Source of the DNA: Portunus trituberculatus
Taxonomy: Eukaryota > Arthropoda > Malacostraca > Decapoda > Portunidae
Length of the DNA stretch: 64,000 nt
NCBI RefSeq assembly: GCF_017591435.1
Contig: NC_059289.1
Span: 19,859,344-19,923,343 of the forward strand
Reading direction: 5' to 3'
Part shown: piece by piece, positions 27,264 to 37,534 of the stretch
How positions within the stretch are numbered: position 1 is the first letter of the stretch
How the letters are laid out: the number at the start of each line of letters is the position of its first letter
Made by a program: the position numbers and the translations under genes
Notes under the pieces: generated by a model
The model's database searches: none
Told to the model about the DNA's origin: nothing
Seen by the model: only the letters and a program-made list of their open reading frames with translations

Positions 27264-28903
27264 TTACCTAGTTGTAGTTTTACAGGGCCTTGGCTTTATG
27301 CTCGTGTGGCCCCGTCTCCATATCTACACTTACCCAATTTTTCTTTAAAACTATGCACACTCGTTGACACCACTTCTTCACTCAAATTGTTCCACGTCTC
27401 AACACATCTTTGTGGGAAACTATATTTTTAAACATCTCTCAGACATCTTCCTTTTCTCAGCTTTTTACTATGCGATCTTGTGCTTTGAATGTCATATACT
27501 TCTCTCAGGATCAGTTTCTCATTATCCACTTGGTCCATTTCGTTGATCGATTTATAAACTTGTATCAGATTCCCTCTCTCCCTTCTCTATTCCAGGGTTG
27601 GTAGATCCATAGCCTTTAGTCTCTCCTCATATGTCATCCCTTCAAATTCTGGAACCATTCTTGAAGCCATTTTTTGTAGTCTCTCCAACTTCCTTATGTG
27701 TTTCTTTTTATGGGGGGTCCACACTACTCCTGCATATTCCAATCTGGGTCTTATTATAGTACTTATCAATTTCTTCATCATTTCTTTGTCCATGTAGTGA
27801 AATGCTTTCCTTTTTTACTTTCTCCAGTTCTACTCCATCTCCCATCTTATAGATTCCCACGGGTCGTCTTTCACTCTTTCCCATTTCCATGACATGGCTT
27901 TTGTCCACATTGAATTCCATTTCCCACTTTTCCTCCATTCCCAAATCTTATTTAGGTCTTCCTGCAGTATTTCACAATCCTCTTTTTGCTTTATAACTCT
28001 GCACAGTTTTGTATCGTCTGCAAACAGATTTATGTAGCTGTTCATTCCTTCTGGCATGTCGTTAATATAAATGAGGAAAAGTATTGGTGCCAATACTGAT
28101 CCCTGCGGCACTCCGCTTTCTACTGCTCTCCACTTGGACTTCATATCTTTAACTACCGTCCTTATTTCTCTCCCCCTCAAATAATTTTCCATCCATCTCA
28201 ATGTGCTTCCTTTTAAGCCACCCTTCTCTAACTTCCACAGTAATCTTGCATGTGGCACTTTGTCAAACGCCTTTTTTAAATCCAAATAAATACAGGCAAC
28301 CCATCTCTCTCTCTCTTGTACTCTATCAACTATTCTAGAATAGAAACTCAATAAATTAGTTACACACGACTGTCTTTTTCTAAAACCAAATTGGCTATTT
28401 GATATTAATTTGTTGTGTTCAAGGAACTTGATCCATTGTTTCTTTATTATTCTTTCACACATCTTGCATATTACACTAGTTAGTGATACCGGTCTGTAAT
28501 TTAAAGGTTCTTCCTTCCTTCCGCTCTTATATATGGGAACCACCTCAGCTCTTTTCCATTCTACTGGTACTGTTCCATTTTCTATTGAGCATTTTATGAT
28601 GTTGTATATAGGACTTGCTAGTTCTTCCCTATATTCTTTCAGTATTCTGCCTGAGACTTGATCTGGTCCCATTGCCTTCTCTTCATCCAATTCCTTCATT
28701 AACTCTTTTATATCAAGCTTGGTTACTTTAACCTCTTTCATATAGACAGTCTCTCTATTACCCTGTGGCCTTTCAAATTTGGATTCCTTAGTAAAGACCT
28801 CCTGGAATATATTATTCAATAGTTCTGCCATACTTTTTGGGTCTTCCACCATCCCATTCTCTCCTTTTAACCTTTCTATTGTTTCTTTGTCTAATTTTTC
28901 CAT
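27262..28903 (-). pseudogene. Reverse transcriptase and C-terminal domain of alpha copy 4
   Basis: Frame 28903-27830 (357 codons) holds an uninterrupted RT core: AMGPDQVSGRILKEY, NYRPVSLTSVICKMCERI, FGFRKRQSCVTNLL, YLDLKKAFDKVPHARLLW (motif A), VPQGSVLAPILFLIYIND and LFADDTKLC (motif C). It is disrupted after IWEWRKSGKW, and an internal deletion removes part of the connection to the C-terminal frame (27793-27587). The tail region near 27262-27587 corresponds to YSFPQRC-type sequence in other copies but is degenerate. Confidence 0.88.
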
Positions 28904-29291
28904 TTATGAATCTGTAGAACAATTTTGGTTGCTCCTTATATTTTTCAACAATGTCCCTTTCATAGTTACTTTCCTCATCCTTCCTCACCTTAACATATTC
29001 ATTTCTCGCTGCCTTGAAGTTTTCCTTATTTACCGGATTTCTATTTCTCCTTCACCTTTTCCATGCTCGATCTCTTTTCTCCTTTGCCCTAGCACACCTT
29101 GTGTTAAACCAATCTTTCTTTCCTTCTTCTTTAGGTCTATATTTTGGGACATATTCCCTGACTCCTGTTTTGTATATTTCTAAAAATAAGTTTGACTTCT
29201 CTTGCACTATCTCAGAGTTTTCCATCTCCTCCCAGTTAATGTATTTGAAGTATTTCTTGAGATTCTCAATATCAGCCTTTTTGTAATTTAA

Positions 29292-30113
29292 TCAGTCTCC
29301 TTTGTATGATTCGTCTCTATCTTCCTTTCCCTCTTCTATATCCATTTCTAATACATGGTCACTCTTTCCCAATGGGCACTTATATCTTATATCATCGTTC
29401 ATTTGTATACCCCTTGTAAAAACTAGGTCCAATCTCGCCGGCTCGTCGTTTCCTCTGAATGTTGTGTTTTCCTTTACTCTTTGGTCCATCATATAATCTG
29501 TCATTAGGTTCAGGAATCTTTCTTTCCAGGCTTCTTCCCCCATACCACTTTCATAATTTTCCCAGTTCACTTCTTTACAGTTGAAATCTCCTACTAATAT
29601 AACTTTTCTCCTTTCTTTAATGATTCTAGTTAGACTCCTAATTGTGTCATCTATCATGTCTTTATATTCTTGATTGGTTCATGAATTTGTTTTGGGTGGC
29701 ACATATGTTACAATGATTGTTAACTCTTTTTTATTAATATGCATCTTAACATACAGTACTTTTGCTTTTCCTTCCCCACATTTCACTTGGTTTATCACCA
29801 TCTCCATCCTTAACATTATCATGATTCCTCCTCCTCCTTTACCCCCTCTGTCTGTCCTCCATACATCATACCTATTATCCAAGTCTATTTTTATTGTCTC
29901 ATTTAGTTTTGTTTCAGCCAGGCATACAATATCCAGTTCTTCTTTCTTTATGTAGTCTCTTAATTCTAATTTACTTGATAAAACTCTGTATATGTTCGTA
30001 TACATCATTTTTAGTCTCTTGCCTTTATAATTTTTAGTTAAACTTGCTCCACTTTTTCCTCTTCCTTCTCTTTTATATACCATTTCCTCATCCTGTCTCC
30101 TAGAATTCTCCAA
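29292..30113 (-). pseudogene. Endonuclease domain of alpha copy 4
   Basis: Apurinic-like endonuclease that would nick the target for priming. Frame 30113-29679 gives the N-terminal half (KMMYTNIYRVLSSKLELRDY, ELDIVCLAETKL, GGGIMIMLR, IIVTYVPPKTNS). Frame 29657-29292 gives the rest (VILVGDFNCKEVNWENY, PARLDLVFTRG, CPLGKSDHVLEMDIEEG), so the key ETK, GDFN and SDH motifs are all present. A stop or frame change near 29660-29680 separates the halves. Confidence 0.88.
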
Positions 30114-30150
30114 TAAAATGTGTGTGTGTGTGTGTGTGTGTTTGTGTTTG

Positions 30151-30254
30151 TGTTTGTGTTAGTAAAATTGGTAATGAATCAGACTTGGACTTCAGGAACA
30201 TAGATCTAATTTTGATGTAGAGTAAGTGTAGACTTTTCTCTTTGGTAATTGCAG
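30151..30254. other. Intron end before exon D
   Basis: Short unique intron sequence with the acceptor TTGGTAATTGCAG. Confidence 0.7.
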
Positions 30255-30366
30255 GATGTGGAGCTGTGGTCTCCCTCCAGGAAGCAGCGGCAGGCCAGTA
30301 CCAAACCACGGGTGCTATTCACTGGTTATAATGACCCAGCTGACCTTAAGATTGTTACAGATTTGG
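30255..30366 (+). CDS. MDC1: MDC1-like gene, exon D (start of BRCT repeat 1)
   Basis: A 112-nt exon (acceptor ATTGCAG, donor TTTGG|GTGAGT), read in phase 0 straight after exon C. It encodes a basic linker (DVELWSPSRKQRQASTKPR) and then VLFTGYNDPADLKIVTDLG, the first beta strand and helix of a BRCT domain. The opening [R/K]VLFTG is how the first BRCT repeat of vertebrate MDC1 begins. It ends in phase 1, and the glycine split over the junction starts the BRCT GG motif completed by exon E. High confidence because D, E and F join into one uninterrupted BRCT. Confidence 0.92.
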
Positions 30367-30971
30367 GTGAGTGTATGGTGCTAGTGCCCCACAAATACTT
30401 ACGTGTATTTTCTTAATGTGATGTATACTTCCACATTTTTTTCTTAATGTGATGTACTCTCAGGCTTAATTTTTAGGGAAAAGGATGCATAACAGGTGTA
30501 CCGTATTTGACAGCATATACGACACATGGGCATGTAAGATGCATCCCCATTTCAGCAGGAAAAAAGTTTTTAGTGTATTTAAGCATTTACTGTTGAAAAC
30601 AATCTAGCACCACATTACACTAGCAGAAAACATTGCTGCAAAAGCAATGTTATACCCAAGTTCTGGCCAATGTGGAGCTGGGCAATGAATGTTATGTTTA
30701 CCTTTCCTTGCTCCCTTCAGTTAGCCTGACATGTATACAGTGTTCCCTCACTATTTTGCGGTTTGACTTTCATGGCCTCACTGTTTCGTGGGTTTTATAC
30801 ATACTCATAGATATGTTCTACGGATTTTTTGCTATATCACGGGGTCCATGGCGTCACTTACAAATACTGTACCTACAGTAATTCGGTAAGATAATGTGTA
30901 ATAACGACGATAATGTACGTTACTGTGTATGTAAAGTACTGTACATGTATTGTTCGTATACAAATACAGTG
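30367..30971. other. Intron D-E start, with DNA-element end fragments
   Basis: No gene. CCGTATTTGACAGCATATAC at about 30503 resembles the CCGTATTTTA element end, and CAGTGTTCCCTCACTATTTT at 30738 looks like a Tigger-type left end. Neither has a clear partner. Confidence 0.5.
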
Positions 30972-31604
30972 AGTGATTATACAGGAAAATCTGAGCCCCG
31001 AAAAACACATAAGCAAGATATTTAGATTATCATATAAAATGTTGACTGATAAGAATGGCATTTCAATACATAGACAAAGATATGAAATAAATCATCACAA
31101 GCATGATACGTCCAAAGCTGGAATATGCAACTGTGGTGTGGTCTCTGAGCTCTAAAAAAGGACATAAGAAGATTAGAAAGGATACAGAAGATTGCTACAA
31201 AGATGGTGCCGGAACTAAAGGACCTAACATATGAAGAACGACTGAAGGAAATGGGACTACCTACCTTACAAGATAGAAGAGAAAAGGAGACCTAATAACA
31301 ATGTACAAGATAGTCAATGGCACTGAAAAGATAGACAATGAAGACCTGGTGCCGGTGACAGAAGAAGATAGAAGGATAAGAGGACATTTAAAGAAGATCA
31401 GGATGAGGCAGTATGTGAAGGACAATGGAAAATACAGTTTTCCACACAGAACTGTAGAGAAGTGGAATGCATTGAATAATGAAGTTGTTACAGCACATAA
31501 TGTGCATAACTTTAAGGAAAAATTAGATAAATGGAGACATGGAGACAGGACACTATAAGCCCTGCTTGAACCCTGTACAATACAGCTGGGTAAATACACA
31601 CACC
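30972..31604 (+). mobile_element. Non-LTR retrotransposon beta, copy 1 (3' fragment)
   Basis: Plus-strand relative of the alpha family. It covers the post-RT region (LSPEKHISKI, 30985) and the C-terminal domain (31301-31558, YSFPHRTVEKWNALNNEV), and ends GGTAAATACACACAC. 5' truncated. Immediately followed by a second, longer beta copy in the same orientation. Confidence 0.85.
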
Positions 31605-31615
31605 TGTAGGACTCA

Positions 31616-32435
31616 GGAGAGTTAAGGTACATGAAGGAAGTGATGTCGAGTTTAATGGACAAGCAGGACAGACTGACAACGGAAAACACTGAGCTGGGAT
31701 TGACATTAGTCAAATGTGAGAAGATCAGTGCAATCAATCATTGATTAAAGGATGAGATACAGGAGATAAAGAAACAAAATGATATACTAAAAGCTACATG
31801 TTATGACTACAAAAACTCTTTAAGGAGCTTACAGGAAAAAGTACAGGATGGTATTTAGGACAGGGTGGAAGGTGGATTCGGTGAAAGCAAGCTGAAGGAA
31901 TTATGAAATGCATGGAATTAAGAACAAGGAAAGGAAAAAGTTAAATTTTTAGAGGTAGTAAAAAGGCAAATTCAGGAAAAAAACAAAAGATGCTGTAATA
32001 CAAGTAATTAAGGAGAAAAAAGATCTAGTGAGAGATACAGTGGATAAGAGGAATGTTTCGTGATTTTTGGGATGAAGGAAAAATAATCCAAATAAATTCA
32101 TGAGAGAATGTGAAGAGAGAGAACTAGCCAAAACAATTATCAAACAGGTGCAGGACAGCACACAGGAGCTGGAACAAGAGGTGGAGGAAGTGATTAAATT
32201 GGGAAGATTTACTGAAGGGGGGCAGGAGACCAGTGAAAGTGAGAATGAGATCGCAGGTGGCAGTAGAGGAAATTTTGACAAGGAAAGGGAAGCTGGCCGA
32301 TGATACTGAACATAGAGATATTTGGATAAAAAGAAATATGAACCTAGTGGAGAGGGAAAGAAAGAAAGTGCTAAGAAGTGAAGCTAAAGAAAAAAACAAG
32401 AAAAGGACGGAGATCGAGAAAAAGATTTTCTAGTG
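31616..32435 (+). pseudogene. ORF1-like coiled-coil protein of beta copy 2 (degenerate)
   Basis: Segments such as MKEVMSSLMDKQDRLTTENT and LKDEIQEIKKQNDILK show a heptad-rich coiled coil, then KEREAGRLADDTEHR-type charged sequence (32233-32433). This fits a non-LTR ORF1 that trimerises and binds RNA. The coiled-coil-rich fragment at 60755-61372 is a related ORF1. Several stops; no RNA-binding domain can be firmly named. Confidence 0.6.
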
Positions 32436-32535
32436 GAAGGTTCTGGATATGAGACTAAAAAAGTGGTATCTATGGAAGAAGGAAAAGGTCATGGAGGAGG
32501 CAAGAAATTGAGAGTGACATACTAATATAGATGGG

Positions 32536-33415
32536 TTGTTATCCAGCGTGTTGGAGGTTAGGGATTATTTGAAAGAGAAAAATATGGATGTAATGTGCAT
32601 TATTGAAACAAAACTAAGAGTGGAGATCCACGTTGATTTTAAAGAAGAAGGATATAATAGCTGGAGAAGAGACAGGAAGGGTAAAGGGGAAGAAGTGCTA
32701 ATAATGTTCCGTGATAATATATGTGTGGAGGATGTGCAATATGGTGAGGGCAAGGTGGAAGTAATGGGAGTAACAATCAAAACAAAGGAATCGGAAAAAA
32801 GAAAAATCATAGTTACATATGTGCCACTTAAGACAAATACATGGGGAACTGAGAAACATAGACATGTAAAGCGAGGTGATTAAGTGCTTAGATAATATGT
32901 TGAGAAGAGATGTAAAAATGCTTTTAGTTGGAGACTTTAACTGTAAAAAAATAAACTGGAGAGAGATGGAAGTAATGGATAATGCTGAACAATGGAGTGA
33001 AGAAGTGTTACAGTTGACTATGGTAAATATAATGGACCAGTGGGTGGAGGAGTCAACAAGGTACAGGGGGGAAGAAGAACCATCATTGCTTGACCTAGTA
33101 TTCACAAAGAAATCAGAGCCCCTTCCCAGCATACAATACCATAGTCCAGTGGGAAGAAGTGATCATGTGACATTAGAGCTGGAAATACAGGAGGAGGATG
33201 GGATAAGTTACAGAGATGACTACAAAGGAGAGAGATTAAATTATGCAAGAGCAGATTTTGAAAAATTAAGGAACTTTTTTGTTGACATTGAATGGAAAAA
33301 CATTATGTACGAAAGGACAATACAAGAAAAATGTGAAATATTCTTACAGAAATATAATGAAGGAGTAAAGAAATGCGTACCTTTTTATAGAGTTAAGAAA
33401 AAAATTCACACTTAG
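32536..33415 (+). pseudogene. Endonuclease domain of beta copy 2
   Basis: Frame 32536-32883 gives VRDYLKEKNMDVMCIIETKL and IIVTYVPLKTNTWG. Frame 32876-33415 gives MLLVGDFNCKKINWREME, PSLLDLVFTKKS and SPVGRSDHVTLELEIQ. These are the ETK, GDFN, D-LVF and SDH motifs of APE-type endonucleases. One frameshift near 32878 splits the two halves. Downstream sequence runs into the nested Tigger at 33529. Confidence 0.88.
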
Positions 33416-33528
33416 TGCAATACTAGATGGGCAGACGTGAAAAAGGCAAAAGATAAAGCTTGGAAGAAACTCATAAAGCAGGGAAATGACAATAACAGAC
33501 AACAGTATAAGGATGTGAGAAATGAATA

Positions 33529-34553
33529 CAGTGGAGACTCAATACTTGAACTTAATTTGTTCCAAATGGCCGTTCGAGTATTAAAAAGTTTGACTATTGA
33601 TACCTATAAATCAGGTAATTCGTTCCAGTCATTGCCAAACCCAAGTTTAGAAAGAAGCAGCGGTTTAATTTTGCAGTCACTGCTAGCACTGACGCATAGA
33701 AGCAGGGTTAGCCTGTCTTTCATGGGCTTGTGTCCTGGCAAACACTTCTCTTCCTTTGTTATATAGATCATGTTTGGTAGTTTTTTTGTTTTTTTTTCCA
33801 AAACAGGCCAATTTCATCACAATTAAAGGTCTGTTGTGGGCTTAAGTGCTCCTTATCCACAAATTCCTTAAATTCAGGCACAAATTACTCAGCAGCAATT
33901 CTGTCAGCACTTGTGGGCTCGCCGTGCCTCACAACAGAATTAATTCCAGTTCTTTTCTTGAAATTCACAAACCACCCTTTTACTTGCTTTAAAATCATCA
34001 TTGTAGTCAGATGTAGTATCAGAAATAAGATCACAATGCAGCAGCCTAGCCTTCACACAAATTATGGCCTCTGACAAAGAATCACCAGCCATCTGCCTTT
34101 GGTTTATCCAGTCAACAATTTTTCATTTCTTCCACTGCCGCAGGTTGCTTAAATTGCCTTTTCATAGTTGCAAGATCGGTTACTCTTCCTCCTTTCTTGT
34201 ATTTATCAATAATCTCCTTTTTCCTTTCGATGATTGTCTCTACATTCTTTCTTGTAGGCTTATTCTCACCACTAACAAGCCTCTTCGGTGCCATTGTAAG
34301 CTTCTAAATGCAAAAAAAAAAAAAATCCAGAGAGAAAGCACAGGACAATGTTATTCTTATGACAGCGAAGGATCAACTGGCTGTAGTGGACCGGTGGGGC
34401 ACGTGGGGCGGGAGGAAGGGAGAGACCAGTTGTTTACAGCCACGTGGACAGACATTTGACTAATAGATATTTTTTCGAGTATTAAGTTGAACTTTTGCGT
34501 TCGACTATTGAAAAGTTCAACTATTTAGACATTCGAGTATTGAGTCTCGACTG
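33529..34553 (-). mobile_element. Internally deleted Tigger transposon nested in beta copy 2
   Basis: A 1,025-bp element with inverted ends (CAGTGGAGACTCAATACTTG left, CGAGTATTGAGTCTCGACTG right) and TA target duplication. Minus-strand remnants of the transposase: N-terminus 34294-34112 (MAPKRLVSGENKPTRKNVET, EIIDKYKKGGRVTDLA) and a DDE-domain piece 33801-33604 (YITKEEKCLPGHKPMKDRLT, LLLCVSASSDCKIKPLL). The latter is the strongly conserved Tigger signature. Removing the element and one TA restores the beta reading frame (VRNEYIRVRREE). Confidence 0.92.
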
Positions 34554-35070
34554 TATATTAGAGTAAGGAGAGAGGAAGAAAGAAACTTTGAGAAAGATAT
34601 GGTGAGTAAAAGCAAAGACGAAGCCAAGCTTTTCTACAAATTCATAAACGGGAAAATGAAGAACAAGGAAACAATAGAAAAATAATTAAAGGAGGAAAGA
34701 CATACCAATTAGAGAAGGGAATGTGTGAAATAATGAATGAGAGCTTCAAAACGGTGTTTACTGTAGAAGATTTTATAGAACCAAATAGGACATTGTATTG
34801 CCATGGATTACAGGAAATCACAGGGCACAAAGAAGATATTAGAAGATTATTGGATAATTTGGATGTCAGAAAAGCAATGGGGCCAGATGGTATTTCAGAC
34901 TGGGTGCTAAAAGAATGTAAAGAACAACTACTGGATCCAATTTGGGAAATAATTACAAGTTCACAAAATGAAGAGAAAGTTCCACTACAATGGAAAAGAG
35001 CCAATGTAATACCAATATTTAAAGAGGGAAAGACAACTGAGCCATTAAATTACAGACCACTGTGACTTAA

Positions 35071-36241
35071 CACGTTAACCGTGTTTGGTAACTGAGCACA
35101 CTTGCCCGCAGGGCGTAACCTTCATTACCCGACCAGGCCAGTGTCCATTGGACTTTTGCAGAGAGAAGAGGTATATATCATTGTGAGAGCGTGGCCTCTA
35201 GTATAGAGCGTAAAAATCCATGGTACAAATATATAACGAATCGCAGACCAGTAATTTTTTTTCCCTTCTATTGCATATTGGTACACCAGTGTGCCAGGCA
35301 TGGGCTGTAGCATATGATGATATATTCTTGACACTATCAACAGTACATGAGTAAGGTAATAACTTAGTTCCAAGTGGAATGAAAAACAGAAAAGGAGAAG
35401 AGATTGTAAAACCTGAAAGTGTCATTGAGTACAATAAAGCAAAAAAAAAGTGTTGATGTTGCTGATCAACTCATTTCCTACTACTCGCCACTCTACAAAT
35501 TAAGGAAGTGGTACAAGAAGCTGGCTCTGGAAATGATTGCTGGGATATCAGTGACAAATGCTCAAATTCTATACAATAAATACTGCTCAGCAAAACAAGT
35601 ATGCCTAAAAACCTTCATAGAATCAGCAATTCTCTCTCTTACTAAAAACATTCCTGAGGAAATTACAAAACTAGGGAAGAGGACCTCTGATATATTGGGT
35701 GCAAGAAAAGAACATACTTTACAGGAAGCAGATGGACCAATGAAAAATACAAGGAAGCGATGCAGAGGATGCTATGAGAGAATCTCACTGTCTGAGGGAT
35801 ACAAGGTGGCCACAAACAAGGCTAGGAGAGTATCCACCTATTACAATGAATGTGAGGGTCAACCACTCCTTTGCATTTCATGTTTCAACGAAAAACATGA
35901 CTTGTGTAATTAGTGATCAACATTATGATGATCTAATATTCCATTATTTTCTTATATTGATTGTATTTTTGAAGTAATATGTCATCAAACATTACTTGTT
36001 ATTCAGAAGCCTATTTTTTTCTTTCAACGAATGAAATTATTGTCTTATCATTTTTATCTTATTTTCCAGTACCTTAGCTACGCATCTGCAGTCATAATAA
36101 ATACAAATTTATACACAAATTGTTTACATACTCAAGTTTGTAATAGTTTTTAGAAAGTGATATTCAGGCCTCAGATGTACCAATACGCAACAAGTGAAAC
36201 ATTTGCTCGGTACACGGGTGGCCCGATACACGGTTAACGTG
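35071..36241 (+). mobile_element. piggyBac-type transposon nested in beta copy 2
   Basis: A 1,171-bp insertion with TTAA at 35067-35070 and 36242-36245. The 14-bp inverted ends are perfect (CACGTTAACCGTGT / ACACGGTTAACGTG). It carries the C-terminal part of a piggyBac transposase. The host RT frame continues across the join. Confidence 0.93.
35419..35913 (+). pseudogene. piggyBac transposase C-terminal part
   Basis: A 164-codon open frame. KKSVDVADQLISYYSPLYKL and RKWYKKLALEMIAG match the conserved C-terminal end of piggyBac transposases (DDE_Tnp_1_7). It is followed by a cysteine-rich domain (RKRCRGCYERIS ... LLCISCFNEKHDLC) that binds the element ends. The N-terminal domain and catalytic aspartates are not encoded: 35071-35418 is too short and has stops. 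So this is a deletion derivative that might be mobilised in trans. Confidence 0.9.
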
Positions 36242-36805
36242 TTAAAAGCATTATGGGAAAGTTGTGCAAAATGATTATCAAAGAAAAATGGGTAAAACAT
36301 CTGGAAGAAGAACAAGTCATAACAAACAGGCAATTTGGGTTCAAGACAGGAGAGTCAAATTTATTAAGCTTATACTCAAGGATAATAGAAGGACTGGATA
36401 ACAGAGATGGATGGATGGATGGATGGACATAGTATACCTGGACATAAAAAAGGCTTTTAATGAATTCCCTCATGGAAGACTACTTTGGAAACTAGAGAAC
36501 ATAGGAGGACTGCGAGGAACTTTGTTAGAGTGGACAAGGGATTATTTGAAGAACGGAGATGAAATCCATGATCAGAGATACATACTCATCGTGGGGTAAA
36601 GTATAAAGTAACAAGTGGAGTGCTACAATGGTCAGTGTTAGCCCCCATTAGGTTTCAGATTTATGTAAATGACTTTCACAATGGGATAAACAGCTACATT
36701 AATCTACTTGCTGGTAATGGAAAGCTACTAAAAGTTATCAAAACCCGGGAGGACTATTTGCTGTTACAGGAAGATATAAACAAGATCTACGAGTGGAGTA
36801 AGTAG

Positions 36806-37534
36806 TGGAAATTGGAGTTCAGTGCCAAGAAATGTCACGTAACAGAACTAGGAAAGAGCAAAAGAAGACCAGTATGGGAGAGAAACAAATAATGTAATCT
36901 AAAGAGGAAAAAGATCTGAACCCTGGAAAACATATAAGCAAGACATTTGGTATATCATATAAAATGATGACTAATATAAGAGTGGTATTTCAATTCGTGG
37001 ACAAAGATATGATGAAAAAAATCATCACAAGGATGATAGGTCCAAAGCTGGAATATGCAGCTGTGGTGTTGTCTACGAGCTCTATAAAAGATATAAGAAG
37101 ATTAGAATGGAGATGGAACAGATTGCTACAAAGATGGTGACGGAACTAAAGGACCTAACATATGAAGAATGGCTAAAGGAAATGGGACTACCAACCTTAC
37201 AAGATAGAAGAGAATGAGGAGATCTAATAACAATGTACAAGATAATCAGTGACATTGAAAAGATAGACAAGGAAGACCAGGTGCTGTTGACAGAAGACGA
37301 TGGAAGGACAAGAGGTTATGTAAAGAAGATCAGGATGAGGCAGTGTGTGAAGGATATTGGAAAATTTTGTTTTCCACTCAGAACGGTGGAGAAGTGGAAT
37401 GCATTGAATAATGAAGTTGTAACAACACATAATGTGCATAACTTTAAGGAAAAATTGGATAAATGGAGACAGGACACTATGAGCCCTGCTCAAACCCTGT
37501 ACAATAGAAATAAGTAAATACAACTAGGTAAATA
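36806..37534 (+). pseudogene. C-terminal domain and 3' end of beta copy 2
   Basis: Degenerate post-RT region, then frame 37233-37517 (MYKIISDIEKIDKEDQVLL, CFPLRTVEKWNALNNEV, NVHNFKEKLDKW). The element ends CAACTAGGTAAATA, directly abutting the next transposon, whose TA target duplication lies in the terminal AAATA. Confidence 0.8.

Larger units (their letters stand above)
27261..30117 (-). mobile_element. Non-LTR retrotransposon alpha, copy 4 (ORF2 nearly complete)
   Basis: Reading minus from 30113 it contains an APE-type endonuclease, RT and C-terminal domain and ends at the conserved 3' terminus by 27261. ORF1 is absent. (TG)n flanks both ends. This is the most complete alpha copy, but internal frame breaks inactivate it. 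Confidence 0.9.
34560..36805 (+). pseudogene. Reverse transcriptase of beta copy 2, split by piggyBac and missing catalytic residues
   Basis: The pre-insertion part (34721-35065) has VRKAMGPDGISDWVLKEC and NYRPL, then an in-frame TGA. The post-insertion part (36246-36805) continues IMGKLCKMIIKEKWVKHLEE, FGFKTGESNLLSLYSR, YLDIKKAFNEFPH (motif A) and SVLAPIRFQIYVNDF. Motif C reads NLLAGNGKLL where alpha copies read LFADD(T/A)KLL, so both catalytic aspartates are gone. A short (GGAT)n expansion lies at 36407-36426. Enzymatically dead. Confidence 0.88.
31605..37534 (+). mobile_element. Non-LTR retrotransposon beta, copy 2 (near full length, two nested DNA transposons)
   Basis: It contains a degenerate ORF1 (31616-32435), endonuclease (32536-33415), RT (34560-36805) and C-terminal domain with 3' end (36806-37534). 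A Tigger-like element (33529-34553) and a piggyBac element (35071-36241) are inserted in it. Without them the element would be about 3.7 kb. Many stops, so inactive. Confidence 0.9.
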
